From: CAYOSU01 sp964541255
GTDB lineage: Bacteria > Bacillota > Clostridia > Christensenellales > CAMQZB01
Reading direction: 5' to 3'
Assembly: GCA_964541255.1 (NCBI GenBank)
Contig: CAZIPL010000006.1
Location: forward strand, 1-56,217
Length of the DNA stretch: 56,217 nucleotides
Part shown: in pieces, positions 24,970-34,163 of the stretch
Numbering within the stretch: the first letter of the stretch is position 1
How the letters are laid out: the number at the start of each line of letters is the position of its first letter
The notes under the pieces: model-generated
What the model was told of the DNA's origin: nothing
The model's database searches: none
The model's input: the letters and a program-made list of their open reading frames with translations, nothing else
Position numbers and translations under genes: made by a program

Positions 24970-25204
24970 AACTTTCTCCTCTTATCACAAAAACGACTAA
25001 ATATTAGCTTTTCTCAAAAGCTTTTTTCAAATAATAGCTCGACGGCTTTTTTCGTTTCCGCTCGATTTTATGATAGCACACGTAATATTTGTTGTCAACA
25101 GCGAAATAATTAAAAAATTATTCAATGAAAAACGAATCGCCACATCATTTATCACGATTTTTTAATTTTTGTTAGGTTATTCTTTGCTTCAATTAAGCTT
25201 AAAA

Positions 25205-25238
25205 AATCAAAAACCCCGCAGTGAGTGTTTTGCGGGGG
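25205..25238 (-). terminator. Terminator of the ileS-cyclophilin region
   Basis: CCCCGCA (25214-25220) and TGCGGGG (25231-25237) with a ten-base loop; on the minus strand it is followed by TTTTTGATTTTTT. It lies 135 bases after the cyclophilin stop. Confidence 0.8.
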
Positions 25239-25267
25239 GGTTGATATACTATTGGTGATTGTTCTTG

Positions 25268-25330
25268 CAAGAGAATTTAACTTCAAATTATAAATTGATC
25301 GAGTTTAAACTCAATTGCGATACTTTCAGC
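25268..25330 (-). repeat. Dispersed intergenic repeat, copy A (5' part)
   Basis: Read on the minus strand it begins CAATTGAGTTTAAACTCGATC and aligns with copies at 30897-30960 and 50225-50300, including at the level of a virtual translation (QLSLNSINL versus QLSFKPIYL). It has an in-frame stop, so it is decayed. Confidence 0.5.
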
Positions 25331-25372
25331 GGACAAGAGTTTTTTCTCGTTGAAAGCTTGCAAGCTATTATA

Positions 25373-25891
25373 TTACGCCTTAACAGGTTCTTTTGCCTCA
25401 TAACCGTTGAGCTCGACGGCAACTTTTTTCATCTTCTGCTCTTCGTAAGGTCTGTCGTTTCTATCGGTCTTTGTCGTTGCGATTTTGTCGATAACTTCTA
25501 AGCCCTCGATAACTTTACCAAACGTTGCGTATTGACCGTCAAGATAAGGATAATCTACGTGCATGATGAAAAACTGCGAACCTGCCGAGTTGGGGTTCAT
25601 GGCTCTTGCCATGGAAAGTACGCCTCTAAGGTGCTTTAAGTCGTTCTTGAATCCGTTGGAGGAAAATTCTCCTTTGATGCAATATCCGGGGCCGCCCATT
25701 CCGCTACCCATAGGATCGCCGCCTTGAATCATAAAGCCTTTTATGCAACGATGGAAAATAAGTCCGTCGTAAAAGCCTTTTTGAACGAGCGAGATGAAGT
25801 TGTTGACCGTGTTGGGCGCAACTTCGGGATAAAGCTCGGCAACCATAACGTCGCCGTTTTCCATTTCTATTCTAACAATAGGATTTGCCAT
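25373..25891 (-). CDS. ppiB: Cyclophilin-type peptidyl-prolyl cis-trans isomerase
   Basis: 172-residue cytoplasmic cyclophilin, one domain, no signal peptide; speeds isomerisation of Xaa-Pro bonds in folding proteins. Seen: VAPNTVNNFISL, GLIFHRCIKGFMIQGGDP with the catalytic Arg, SAGSQFFIM, and LDGQYATFGKVIEG, all as in bacterial PpiB. SD AGGAGA precedes the ATG. It follows the RluA-like gene on the same strand... in transcription order RluA-type gene comes after ileS and this gene after that, with a 65-base spacer, so it may be co-transcribed or have its own promoter. Confidence 0.96.
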   Translation of the reverse strand: MANPIVRIEMENGDVMVAELYPEVAPNTVNNFISLVQKGFYDGLIFHRCIKGFMIQGGDPMGSGMGGPGYCIKGEFSSNGFKNDLKHLRGVLSMARAMNPNSAGSQFFIMHVDYPYLDGQYATFGKVIEGLEVIDKIATTKTDRNDRPYEEQKMKKVAVELNGYEAKEPVKA

Positions 25892-25956
25892 TTTTAGTCT
25901 CCTTTTTAAGTACGCTATATCAAAGCTTTTTTATTTTTAAGCTATCGATCAAAAAA

Positions 25957-26655
25957 TCAGAACGCCCTCAAAGCTCTGTCGATATCGAAAGACTTCCAAG
26001 GGGTTTCGTCCTCGGGAGGATATGCGATGAACGTCATAAGCTCTTTCGTTACGGGGTGATTGAATTTCAATACCGTAGACCAAAGCGCGAGCTTGCAAGG
26101 GTCTTGACTCCCGTACTTCTTATCGCCACAAATGGTCGCGTGGCAAGTCGAAAGCTGAACTCTTATCTGGTGTCCGCGTCCCGTTATCAAGCGAACGAGA
26201 ACGAGCTGATAGTTGCCCTTTTCCTCCATTACATCATAGATAAGCTCCGCCTTTTTCGCACCCTCGGTTGCCTCGGGAACGACGTATACGGTGTTCGTTA
26301 CGGCGTTTTTCTTTAGGTAATGCGTGAGCTTTCCCTCTTTTTCCGGCATTTTGCCGTTCGTAACGCAAAGGTAGCACTTCGAAAGTTCTCCGTCGCGAAT
26401 GCTTTCGGAAAGTCTCGACGCGGCTTTGCTCGTTTTGGCAAATACCATTACGCCGCCCGTCGGGCGATCCAATCTATGAACAAGCCCCGCATAAGCGTTG
26501 CCCGTTTTGCCGTATTTTTCTTTCAAGTATTTCTTGACGATAGTAAGCATATCTTCGTCGCCCGAAGAATCTCCCTGAGAGGGGATATTCTGAGGCTTAA
26601 CCACTACTATAATGTGATTGTCTTCATAAAGAATTTTCAAATCTTTAGTATCCAT
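25957..26655 (-). CDS. RluA-family pseudouridine synthase
   Basis: 232 residues. Converts specific uridines of rRNA or tRNA to pseudouridine. Seen: the RluA motif HRLDRPTGG with catalytic Asp (about residue 70), GRGHQIRVQLS, and GDKKYGS. There is no S4 domain, so it is of the short RluA/YabO type. The frame is open upstream to 26736, but MDTKDLKILYEDNH at 26655 is the proper start: SD GAAAGGAAAT is directly ahead and the upstream part overlaps the methyltransferase gene, whose stop is two bases before. Target uridine not predictable. Confidence 0.93.
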   Translation of the reverse strand: MDTKDLKILYEDNHIIVVVKPQNIPSQGDSSGDEDMLTIVKKYLKEKYGKTGNAYAGLVHRLDRPTGGVMVFAKTSKAASRLSESIRDGELSKCYLCVTNGKMPEKEGKLTHYLKKNAVTNTVYVVPEATEGAKKAELIYDVMEEKGNYQLVLVRLITGRGHQIRVQLSTCHATICGDKKYGSQDPCKLALWSTVLKFNHPVTKELMTFIAYPPEDETPWKSFDIDRALRAF

Positions 26656-26657
26656 CG

Positions 26658-27521
26658 TTATTTCCTTTCGTTGAAAATATATACTCCGCTTGCTCCGCAC
26701 GGAAGAAGTATTCCCTCTTCTTCTGTCGGCAAGCATAATTCATACGAATCCGCCTTTCCGCCGTCGAAAACGGAGCTTAATAAATTACTCAAAACAGTCG
26801 GTTGCAATCCCGTCGTATAGCTGTTCACCAAAACAAACAAGGGATTGTCCGAAAGCACGTCTTTCGTCGTCGCGATAAGGTCGTATATCCCCTCTTCAAG
26901 CTTCCACACCTCTCCGCCGGGACCTCTTCCGTATGAGGGAGGATCCATGATTATCGCGTCATATTTGCGACCTCTTCTTATCTCTCTTTGAACGAATTTG
27001 AAGCAATCGTCTACGATATATCTGACGGGTTTGTCCTCTAAGCCCGAAAGCCTTATATTTTCGGCAGCGCGCTCTACCATACCTTTTGCCGCGTCGACGT
27101 GGCATACGCTGGCACCGGCTGCTAAGCACGCAACCGTCGCGCCGCCCGTGTAGGCAAAAAGGTTGAGAACGGAAATCGGTCTGTTCGCGTTTTTGATAAG
27201 CTCTCTCATCATATCCCAATTCGCCGCCTGCTCGGGGAAAAGTCCCGTATGCTTAAAGCCCATCGGCATAATCGAAAAGGTGAGATCTTTGTAATTTATC
27301 GTCCAACTTTTCGGAATCTTTCTCTTGAAATCCCACGCGCCGCCGCCTTTCGACGAACGAGTGTAGATTCCGTCTATTCCGCCGATAGTCCTAAGGGCTT
27401 CTCTTTTCCATATCGCTTGCGGCTCGGGACGAAGAAGCTTGATGTCGCCCCAGCGCTCGAGCTTTTCTCCGTTGCCCGTCGCGATGACGGAATAATCTTG
27501 CCAAGAATCGGCTATCTTCAT
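26658..27521 (-). CDS. RlmI-like SAM-dependent rRNA/RNA methyltransferase
   Basis: 287 residues, class I methyltransferase of the Methyltrans_SAM (RlmI/RlmK) type, lacking the N-terminal PUA domain of RlmI. Seen: SAM-binding motif I LNLFAYTGGATVACLAAGA (about 118), motif II HVDAAKGMVERA, and motif IV DPPSYGRGPGG characteristic of RNA m5C/m2G-type enzymes. Overlaps the end of ileS by four bases (ATGA) and precedes the pseudouridine synthase by two bases, forming an ileS-methyltransferase-pseudouridine synthase operon concerned with translation. Confidence 0.92.
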   Translation of the reverse strand: MKIADSWQDYSVIATGNGEKLERWGDIKLLRPEPQAIWKREALRTIGGIDGIYTRSSKGGGAWDFKRKIPKSWTINYKDLTFSIMPMGFKHTGLFPEQAANWDMMRELIKNANRPISVLNLFAYTGGATVACLAAGASVCHVDAAKGMVERAAENIRLSGLEDKPVRYIVDDCFKFVQREIRRGRKYDAIIMDPPSYGRGPGGEVWKLEEGIYDLIATTKDVLSDNPLFVLVNSYTTGLQPTVLSNLLSSVFDGGKADSYELCLPTEEEGILLPCGASGVYIFNERK

Positions 27522-30500
27522 CTGACAACCTCTACGGAAAGGGTTACGTTTTCGCCGTTGATGTCCCAGCTTGCTTCGTAGCCCGAAAGGGTGTTTGCTA
27601 CTTCAAGAGCCAAAACGTCTCTTTGAATGCTTGCTTTTTCGTTTTCTATGATAGCGGAAAGCTTTTCGCTTGCGTTATAACCTACTCTGATTCTGTCTAC
27701 AACCTCGAAGCCTGCGTCCTTTCTCATTGTCTGAATCTTGGAAACAAGCTCTCTTACCATACCCTCGGCAATAAGCTCGTCCGAAAGCGCGGTGTCGAGA
27801 ACGACCGTAAGTCCGTTGTCGGAAGCTGCTACAAAACCCTCTTTGTTTCTTGTCGTAACGACCAAGTCTTCTTCGGAAACTTCTACGTCCGTTCCGTTGA
27901 CGTTGAAGGCGTATTTATTTCCGCCGCGAACGATTTCAACTATCTCGTCGGCGTTTTGAACGTTCATCAAATATTCCTTAATTGCGTTCATATTCTTTCC
28001 GTAAATCTTACCCAAAGTCTTGAAGTTGGGTTTAATTTCATAGGAAATAAACTCGCTTGCGTTATCGAACGGCAATACCTCGTGAACGTTGAGCTCTTCC
28101 TCAATGACGTTCTTCATATCGTCGTTTATCGCGGTCTTTCTTCCGCCGTAATACATCTTCGAAAGGGGTTGTCTGTTCTTGATGTTGGCGTTTGCTCTCG
28201 AGGATCTTCCCAAGATTACTATTTCCATAGCAATTTCCATCTGCTCTTCCAAGGACTCGTCGATGAGAGCCTCGTTTGCGACAGGATAGCTCGAAAGGTG
28301 AACGGAAGTCGGAGCGTCCTTTTCGACACTTCTTACCAAGTTCTGATAGATGCTTTCCGTTATGAACGGCGTGAAAGGCGCAGCGACAAGGCAAAGATTT
28401 TTGAGGACGTAATAAAGCGTATAGAATGCCGCCGTCTTATCGTCGCCCATTCCCTTACCCCAGAAGCGTTCGCGAGAACGTCTTACGTACCAATTTGAAA
28501 GCTCGTCGGTAAATTCCGTTATCGCGCGTCCCGCGTCGGTGATGTTATATACGTTAAGCAGCTCCGTTACTTTCTTTATCAAAGAATTGAGCTTGCTTAT
28601 TATCCACTTGTCCATCAAGGTAAGATTTACCTTTTCAAGGGCGTATTTCGTCGGGTCGAATTCGTCGATGTTTGCGTACAAAATGTAGAACGCATAAGTG
28701 TTCCAAAGCGTTCCCATGAACTTTCTCTGAGATTCGGCAACGGCGTCGTGAGAATATCTCGACGGAAGCCAAGGAGCGGACGACGTGTAGAAATACCATC
28801 TTACAGCATCTGCACCGACTGTGTGAAGCGCCTCGTCGGGAGAAACTACGTTGCCTTTATGCTTACTCATCTTGATTCCGTTCTTGTCGTTGACGTGCCC
28901 CATAACGATACAGTTCTTGAACGGAGCCTTATTGAACAAAAGCGTTGAAATGGAAAGAAGCGTATAGAACCAGCCTCTCGTCTGATCGACGGCTTCGGAA
29001 ATGAAGTCTGCGGGGAATCTGCTTTCGAAAAGCTCTTTGTTCTCGAACGGATAGTGGAACTGCGCGAAAGGCATCGAACCGCTGTCGAACCAGCAGTCGG
29101 CAACCTCGGGAACTCTCGACATCGTTCCGCCGCACTCGGGGCATTTGAACGTCACTTGATCGACATACGGGCGGTGAAGCTCTATGTCTCCCTCGATGTT
29201 TCCTAATTCTTTAAGCTCGGCTTTCGACGAAACTACGTGAATGTGTCCGCAATCGGGGCATTTCCAGATAGGAAGCGGAGTCCCCCAATATCTTTCTCTC
29301 GATACGCCCCAGTCGATGACGTTCTCGAGGAAGTTACCCATTCTGCCCTCGCCTATCGACTTAGGAATCCAGTTTATCGAATTGTTATTCTTGATAAGGT
29401 CGTCTTTGACGTCCGTCATCTTGATGAACCAAGAATTTCTTGCGTAATAGATAAGCGGAGTGTCGCAACGCCAGCAGTGAGGATAGTTATGCTCGTGCAT
29501 AACTTCCTTAAAGAGCAATCCTCTTTCTTTGAGCTCGTTGATTATAGGCCTGTCCGCTTTCTTAGCGTCCATTCCTTCGTATTCGCCCGTACCCTCGACA
29601 AACTTGCCGTTGGGACCGATAAGCTGAACGAAAGGAAGATCGTATTTTCTTCCGACCTTGCTGTCGTCTTCACCGAACGCGGGAGCGATATGAACGATTC
29701 CCGAGCCGTCGGTGAGCGTTACGTAATCGTCGTTGACGACAAAGTACGCTTTCTTTTTGGGGTTGGCGTAATTAAAGAGCGGCTCGTATTCGGTATATTC
29801 GTAATCTTTTCCAAGCTTCGTATCTACCTTTTCGTAGGTTCCCTCTTCAAAAAGGGAGGCAATCAACGCGTCGGCGAGAATGAAGTATTCTCCGTCAACC
29901 TTGATTTTCGAATACTCCTCCGTCGGGTTCATACAAAGCGCGACGTTCGACGGGAGCGTCCAAGGAGTCGTCGTCCAAGCGAGGAAGTATGTATTCTCCT
30001 CGTTCTTGACGGCAAACTTAACGAATATTGACGCTTCTTTGACCATCTTATAGCCCTGAGCCACTTCGTGAGAAGCGAGCGCCGTTCCGCAACGGGGGCA
30101 ATAAGGAACTACTTTGTAGCCGTTATATAAAAGACCTTTCTTGTAAATCTCGGAAAAAGCCCACCAAACGGACTCGATGTAGTTATCGTCATATGTGATA
30201 TACGGGTTTTCCATATCCGCCCAGAAGCCTACTTCGTCGGACATTTTCTCCCACTCGCCTTTATATTTCCATACGGACTCTTTGCACTTTTTGATGAACG
30301 GCTCGATTCCATATTTCTCTATGTCTTTCTTTCCGTCCATGCCGAGGAGCTTTTCTACCTCAAGCTCAACAGGAAGTCCGTGAGTATCCCAGCCTGCTTT
30401 TCTCTGGACGTTATATCCCTGCATTACCTTGAAGCGAGGGATAATATCCTTTATCGAACGAGTAAGCACATGACCGATGTGCGGCTTTCCGTTCGCCGTA

Positions 30501-30646
30501 GGAGGGCCGTCGTAAAAGGTGAACGTCTCGGATTTTTTGTTGCATTCCTCGACGGTCTGTTCGAATATCTTGTTCTCTTTCCAAAATTTCAGAACTTCAG
30601 CTTCGTTCTCGACAAAGTTAAGTCCCGTCTCAACTTTCTTATACAT
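27518..30646 (-). CDS. ileS: Isoleucyl-tRNA synthetase, eukaryote-like type 2
   Basis: 1042 residues; charges tRNA-Ile. Seen: HIGH motif in PPTANGKPHIGH, GWDTHGLPVE, editing domain (about 190-390), zinc-binding CWRCDTPL and CPECGG cysteines, KMSKHKGN as KMSKS motif, anticodon-binding domain and a long C-terminal extension. The GLPVE and KMSKHKGN forms mark type 2 enzymes, which are intrinsically tolerant to mupirocin. Start at 30646: the ATG at 30664 would place the SD AAAGGAG inside the gene. No T-box (no GGTGGNACCGCG-like element) is visible upstream, unlike in many Firmicutes. Followed by overlapping RNA-modification genes. Confidence 0.96.
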   Translation of the reverse strand: MYKKVETGLNFVENEAEVLKFWKENKIFEQTVEECNKKSETFTFYDGPPTANGKPHIGHVLTRSIKDIIPRFKVMQGYNVQRKAGWDTHGLPVELEVEKLLGMDGKKDIEKYGIEPFIKKCKESVWKYKGEWEKMSDEVGFWADMENPYITYDDNYIESVWWAFSEIYKKGLLYNGYKVVPYCPRCGTALASHEVAQGYKMVKEASIFVKFAVKNEENTYFLAWTTTPWTLPSNVALCMNPTEEYSKIKVDGEYFILADALIASLFEEGTYEKVDTKLGKDYEYTEYEPLFNYANPKKKAYFVVNDDYVTLTDGSGIVHIAPAFGEDDSKVGRKYDLPFVQLIGPNGKFVEGTGEYEGMDAKKADRPIINELKERGLLFKEVMHEHNYPHCWRCDTPLIYYARNSWFIKMTDVKDDLIKNNNSINWIPKSIGEGRMGNFLENVIDWGVSRERYWGTPLPIWKCPDCGHIHVVSSKAELKELGNIEGDIELHRPYVDQVTFKCPECGGTMSRVPEVADCWFDSGSMPFAQFHYPFENKELFESRFPADFISEAVDQTRGWFYTLLSISTLLFNKAPFKNCIVMGHVNDKNGIKMSKHKGNVVSPDEALHTVGADAVRWYFYTSSAPWLPSRYSHDAVAESQRKFMGTLWNTYAFYILYANIDEFDPTKYALEKVNLTLMDKWIISKLNSLIKKVTELLNVYNITDAGRAITEFTDELSNWYVRRSRERFWGKGMGDDKTAAFYTLYYVLKNLCLVAAPFTPFITESIYQNLVRSVEKDAPTSVHLSSYPVANEALIDESLEEQMEIAMEIVILGRSSRANANIKNRQPLSKMYYGGRKTAINDDMKNVIEEELNVHEVLPFDNASEFISYEIKPNFKTLGKIYGKNMNAIKEYLMNVQNADEIVEIVRGGNKYAFNVNGTDVEVSEEDLVVTTRNKEGFVAASDNGLTVVLDTALSDELIAEGMVRELVSKIQTMRKDAGFEVVDRIRVGYNASEKLSAIIENEKASIQRDVLALEVANTLSGYEASWDINGENVTLSVEVVR

Positions 30647-30717
30647 AAATGCTCCTTTAAGCATAATTCTGCATTATATTTTACTTAAAATATCTTAAAC
30701 CATTTACGGCAAAAAAG

Positions 30718-30960
30718 TCAATTGAAAGTATATCTTTTAAGCAACTTATTGTCTTTTCCTTTTCCCCTTTCATAAGCTTTTGAGATACTTTTTCCGAAAA
30801 CAGCAATCTTATCCGTTGGTAGTCTCACCCGATTGAGCCTCATTGGCGTCTTCTTTGCGTGATTTTCAAATCTTTGCTTATAGTAACTAATACTTGCGAG
30901 TTTAACTTTAGGTCTCAAATAGATCGGCTTAAAACTCAATTGCAAACTATCAATAAATAT
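30718..30960 (-). repeat. Dispersed intergenic repeat, longest copy (B/F), with an intact 75-codon frame
   Basis: On the minus strand 30960 to 30790 contains both parts of the repeat: the part shared with copies at 25268 and 50225 (AAAGTTAAACTCGC) and the part shared with copies at 54375 and 55835 (AAGACGCC, then TCAATCG, GAGACTACCAACGGATAAG). Here a frame from a TTG at 30945 to 30718 stays open for 75 codons, coding a basic peptide with ISYYKQRFENHAKKTPMRLN. It lacks a clear SD. Either an ancestral small gene, or chance openness in a mobile or structured repeat. Confidence 0.5.
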
Positions 30961-30978
30961 GGTTTTTATTTAATAAAC

Positions 30979-31014
30979 AAAAATCTTCCGAAAATGCGTT
31001 TCGGAAGATCTGTG
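30979..31014 (-). terminator. Terminator of gltS
   Basis: ATCTTCCGAAA (30983-30993), loop of five, TTTCGGAAGAT (30999-31009). On the minus strand it is followed by TTTTTGTTTATT. Located 43 bases past the GltS stop. Confidence 0.85.
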
Positions 31015-31051
31015 ATTTGTTTGTTTTTTATTATTTATTTGCAATACATTC

Positions 31052-32425
31052 TTAGTCTTTTGATTTTTTCTTGAAAATCTTATTTCTGAAAAGAACAACC
31101 ATACAAACAACCAAAGCAAGCGCACCCAAACCGAATGCCAAATAAGGCTTATCGGGAGCGATTCCCACAAGAAGCAACACGGGGAAACCGAACACAACCG
31201 CCGTCGTCGTTCCTACGACAAGACAATCCGAAGCAGGAGTTTCGAACTCGGGATCTACCTCGCGAAGAAGTATCATTCCCGTCGAAAGCGTTCCCGTAAG
31301 CATTCCGTAAAAAGCAAGGAATGCTTCGTCGGAATAGTCGGGATATACGTTTTTGCAAATGAAATAATCGAAGAAGAAGGTTGCGAAAGCTCCTACGACC
31401 GTGATTACAATAAGGGGCAACAAGAGGTTTTCGAGCGCATATACGTCGATAGCCATGATAGAGCCAACGATCATAAAGTCAAAAGCCACTCCCGAAATTC
31501 TGTTGAGCATATAGTTATTCGGATATTGACGCTTCATAAAGCCAATCTTTTTCATACCTTTCATAACGGCGTTTGTTACTATCGCCATCAAGGATCCGAA
31601 CAAGAAGTTGAAACCCCAGATTAAAGGCTTTACGGTGTTTATTATGAAGTCGCCGCCGATGAACGTTTCCAAAACGTAAGACAGCCCGTACATTGCTCCG
31701 TACGTAGCAAGGCACGTTATCATAACAAGCGCGATTTGTATCGTGAATTTATCTATCGACGACGAAACGGGAATCTCCCCTACGTCCTCGATATCGGCAC
31801 TCGTCATCGTTCTTTCGACGCAATCGGCATTCAATTCACGCCTTGTGATCTTGCCCTTTTTCGCCATTATGTTTATATAAATGACTCCCAAAATGCAAGC
31901 CCAAACAAAGCCGAGCGACGCAATCGAAAGACCGAAAGCCTGTCCGCCGACAAAGCCTTTTGCTTCGTACTGAATTCCGATGTTGTTTGCCTGTCCCGGC
32001 CCTTGCCCGTATCCCATGGGGAGCAAGAAGCCGGCAGCAGGGAATTCTTTCAAGAAAATGAACATCAAAGCCATTCCCAAAACGCCTTGCATGACGTAGT
32101 TTGCTACGATTACTATTCCCGAATCGAACGGTTTTGCGCTCTTTTTTGCTTCTTCGCCCTTTTTGACTTTAAGCCCCAATGCGACAAAGCCTATCATCAA
32201 GGTCTGATAAGTCAAAGTGTTCAAAAAATCCGCCGTCATAAAGCTGTCGGTAAGCCCCGTAAGCTTTACGGCAAGCGCAAGAAAGCCCGCAACTACCGAA
32301 ATCGGAAGAAGGCTCTTTTTCATGAAAGGAACCTTTCTCACCAAAGTATTCGAAATCAAAATGATGAGCGAAATAAATCCGAATTGCAATATTACGCTCC
32401 AAACTTCACTGTCCCAAAAATTCAT
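31052..32425 (-). CDS. gltS: Sodium/glutamate symporter (GltS, ESS family)
   Basis: 457 residues, slightly longer than E. coli GltS (401). Na+-coupled glutamate uptake at the cytoplasmic membrane. Seen: ten or more transmembrane helices, the signature MGYGQGPGQANNIG (about 135), a hydrophilic central loop (about 195-225) and the second repeat with GMLTGTLSTGMILLREVD. SD GAGGG lies eight bases before the ATG. The start overlaps the end of the acyltransferase gene by 20 bases. With the Na+-pumping decarboxylase nearby it points to a sodium-based energy economy. Confidence 0.9.
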   Translation of the reverse strand: MNFWDSEVWSVILQFGFISLIILISNTLVRKVPFMKKSLLPISVVAGFLALAVKLTGLTDSFMTADFLNTLTYQTLMIGFVALGLKVKKGEEAKKSAKPFDSGIVIVANYVMQGVLGMALMFIFLKEFPAAGFLLPMGYGQGPGQANNIGIQYEAKGFVGGQAFGLSIASLGFVWACILGVIYINIMAKKGKITRRELNADCVERTMTSADIEDVGEIPVSSSIDKFTIQIALVMITCLATYGAMYGLSYVLETFIGGDFIINTVKPLIWGFNFLFGSLMAIVTNAVMKGMKKIGFMKRQYPNNYMLNRISGVAFDFMIVGSIMAIDVYALENLLLPLIVITVVGAFATFFFDYFICKNVYPDYSDEAFLAFYGMLTGTLSTGMILLREVDPEFETPASDCLVVGTTTAVVFGFPVLLLVGIAPDKPYLAFGLGALALVVCMVVLFRNKIFKKKSKD

Positions 32426-33650
32426 TCGTCTTACCCTCCGCGCGGTTTTTATTCATATAATAAAGCGTTACGTACGAAAGCGCCGAAACGTTCTTTCTCA
32501 TCGTTATGACGTAATCGCCGTTTTTGGTATATATCTGCATTTTGCCCATGGTCTGCGGCGTCATCGCCACTATATCGTCAAGCGTGAACACGAGCTTTTC
32601 ACCCTTTTTGCTTATCGCCTCGACGCGATCGGAATACATACGGAACGTGCCGTCGAAAATTTTCACTCTCTTTTTTGCGCGCTCGTCTTTATATATCGTC
32701 ATATCAAACGACTTGAAAGGCTCGTCGATTTTCCCGAAATACATCTCGTTTTCTTCGATATATTTATTTTGCCATTCGTGCCATTTTTGAACGTTTCCAA
32801 ACGGCATATCCTTATCGTTTGACTTTAGCTCGCCGTTTTCTAAGTATTCGACTTTAAGTCCGCAATTATCGCACTTGAAAAAGTTCCCTTTCGAACTTAT
32901 CGTATGAAGCTTTTTACACTTAGGGCACAAATACAAAACGTTTTCGATATACTCCGCCTTGCGGCTGCCTTTATATTTGACGGTAAGCTCTTTTCCCTCT
33001 TTGAACGCATTGACTTGAAGGTTATCCTTAATAATCTCGTAAATCTCGCTCGGAGACATATCTTTATAGTCGTCATAAGTAAGGACGTTGACGATTTTAC
33101 CTTTCATAACCCCTCTTCTCGGCTTCATTGCCCAGCGCGGTTTCGAAAGATAACCGCCGTCGAGATTATATAATACGACGGTCTTTTTCAATAGTTTCAC
33201 GAGCTTTCCTATTTGCTCGGGGATCGTTACGGTTTTTCCTATAAAGGTTCTGTTGCCCTCGGGGAACAACGCAACGTTTGCCCCTTCGTCAAGGTACGCT
33301 TTGATGTCGCGAACCGACTTAATATCGCTGACCCCTTTCGTTTTGGGAATGGGCGCGACCAAAAACTCTATTACTTTCGAAGCAAAGCCCAAATTGAAAA
33401 GCTGATCGCTCGCAACGAAAAAGAGAGGCTTTTTGAACGAAAGTGCGACAAAGAACGGATCCATGGTCGTCGCGTGATTTGATAGAACAATCAAGCCGTC
33501 TTCATTACCCGCGAATTTTTCGTAGCTGTAATTATACCTTAGCCTAAACCACAACGAAAAGACAGGTCTAAACAAAGCATATATCACCGTATGCCTCAAT
33601 TTTGTTTTTCTCTTTTTTGTCGATTTGTTTACGCTTTTTACGTTTTCCAT
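32406..33650 (-). CDS. PlsC-like acyltransferase with C-terminal zinc ribbon and PH-like domain
   Basis: 414 residues. N-terminal lysophospholipid acyltransferase domain (about 20-215): HX4D motif NHATTMD (H59, D64) and FPEGNRT around 129-134, catalytic and glycerol-phosphate-binding elements of 1-acylglycerol-3-phosphate acyltransferases. Then a zinc ribbon with C242, C245, C260, C263 and a C-terminal region of alternating strands (about 300-400) resembling a bacterial PH-like domain. Ordinary PlsC ends after the first domain (about 240 residues). It likely acylates a membrane lipid intermediate; the added domains may sense or bind another partner. No clear SD at the ATG. Confidence 0.85.
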   Translation of the reverse strand: MENVKSVNKSTKKRKTKLRHTVIYALFRPVFSLWFRLRYNYSYEKFAGNEDGLIVLSNHATTMDPFFVALSFKKPLFFVASDQLFNLGFASKVIEFLVAPIPKTKGVSDIKSVRDIKAYLDEGANVALFPEGNRTFIGKTVTIPEQIGKLVKLLKKTVVLYNLDGGYLSKPRWAMKPRRGVMKGKIVNVLTYDDYKDMSPSEIYEIIKDNLQVNAFKEGKELTVKYKGSRKAEYIENVLYLCPKCKKLHTISSKGNFFKCDNCGLKVEYLENGELKSNDKDMPFGNVQKWHEWQNKYIEENEMYFGKIDEPFKSFDMTIYKDERAKKRVKIFDGTFRMYSDRVEAISKKGEKLVFTLDDIVAMTPQTMGKMQIYTKNGDYVITMRKNVSALSYVTLYYMNKNRAEGKTNEFLGQ

Positions 33651-33860
33651 AATTTATTTTTCGCTCGTCAAACCAAAAATTCGATTCTTTTTTATCTTTT
33701 TACCGAAATTGACAATCATTCGGTTTTTATTCATTAAAAAAGATTTCACATATCTGACGATTCAGTACAATTTTACACTCCTAAAAGCAGTTAGTCAAAT
33801 AAATTGTGAAAAAGAATGCCATAACGAACGCATTTTCTCTTTTAGTATACAATAATTTTC

Positions 33861-33889
33861 TTTACTTTTTTTTCGTTTCCGTATATAAT
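33861..33889 (+). promoter_or_regulatory. Promoter of the SRP RNA gene
   Basis: TTTACT (33861-33866), 17 bases, TATAAT (33884-33889), with transcription expected to start at about 33896, the 5' end of the SRP RNA. Confidence 0.65.
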
Positions 33890-33895
33890 ATAATG

Positions 33896-34163
33896 GCGCT
33901 AAACGGGGAGTTAGCGGTGCCCTGAACTTGCAATCCGCTATAGCAAGGTTGAATACCCCGTGAGGCTCGTTCTATTGAAGGCAGACATTTGCACGGAGCG
34001 TTGATTTCAAGGTCTTATGCAACGGCGTGCCGCGAACCGTGTCAGGACAGGAATGTAGCAGCACTAAACGGATTTTGCCGTGTGCCATAAGGTTGCTTTG
34101 TAGGAGTCACCGACATCTGCACCGCTTCGGTAGAGCGTTGTCGAGCGGGGTTGCGCGTTTTTT
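33896..34163 (+). ncRNA. ffs: Signal recognition particle RNA, large Firmicutes type
   Basis: About 268 nt. The 5' part with GGTGCCCTG, TTGCAATCCGCTATAGCAAG is the Alu domain of Bacillus/Clostridium type SRP RNA. The conserved domain IV tip is at about 34036-34070 (GTGTCAGGACAGGAATG followed by TAGCAGCACTAA). The 3' end pairs back to the 5' region and closes with GCGCGTTTTTT. It binds Ffh and targets ribosomes to the membrane. Ends are estimated from the promoter and the T-run. Confidence 0.92.

Larger units (their letters stand above)
24970..25372. other. Intergenic region with terminator and a dispersed repeat copy
   Basis: Between the YhhN gene start and the cyclophilin stop. Holds a GC-rich terminator (25205-25238) and copy A of the dispersed repeat (25268-25330). 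The section 25000-25200 is AT-rich with no recognised gene. Confidence 0.5.

Noticed and set aside
30647..31050. Possible T-box leader of ileS
   Set aside because: No T-box core (GGTGGNACCGCG-like) or specifier stem was found; the region holds the dispersed repeat and a gltS terminator instead.
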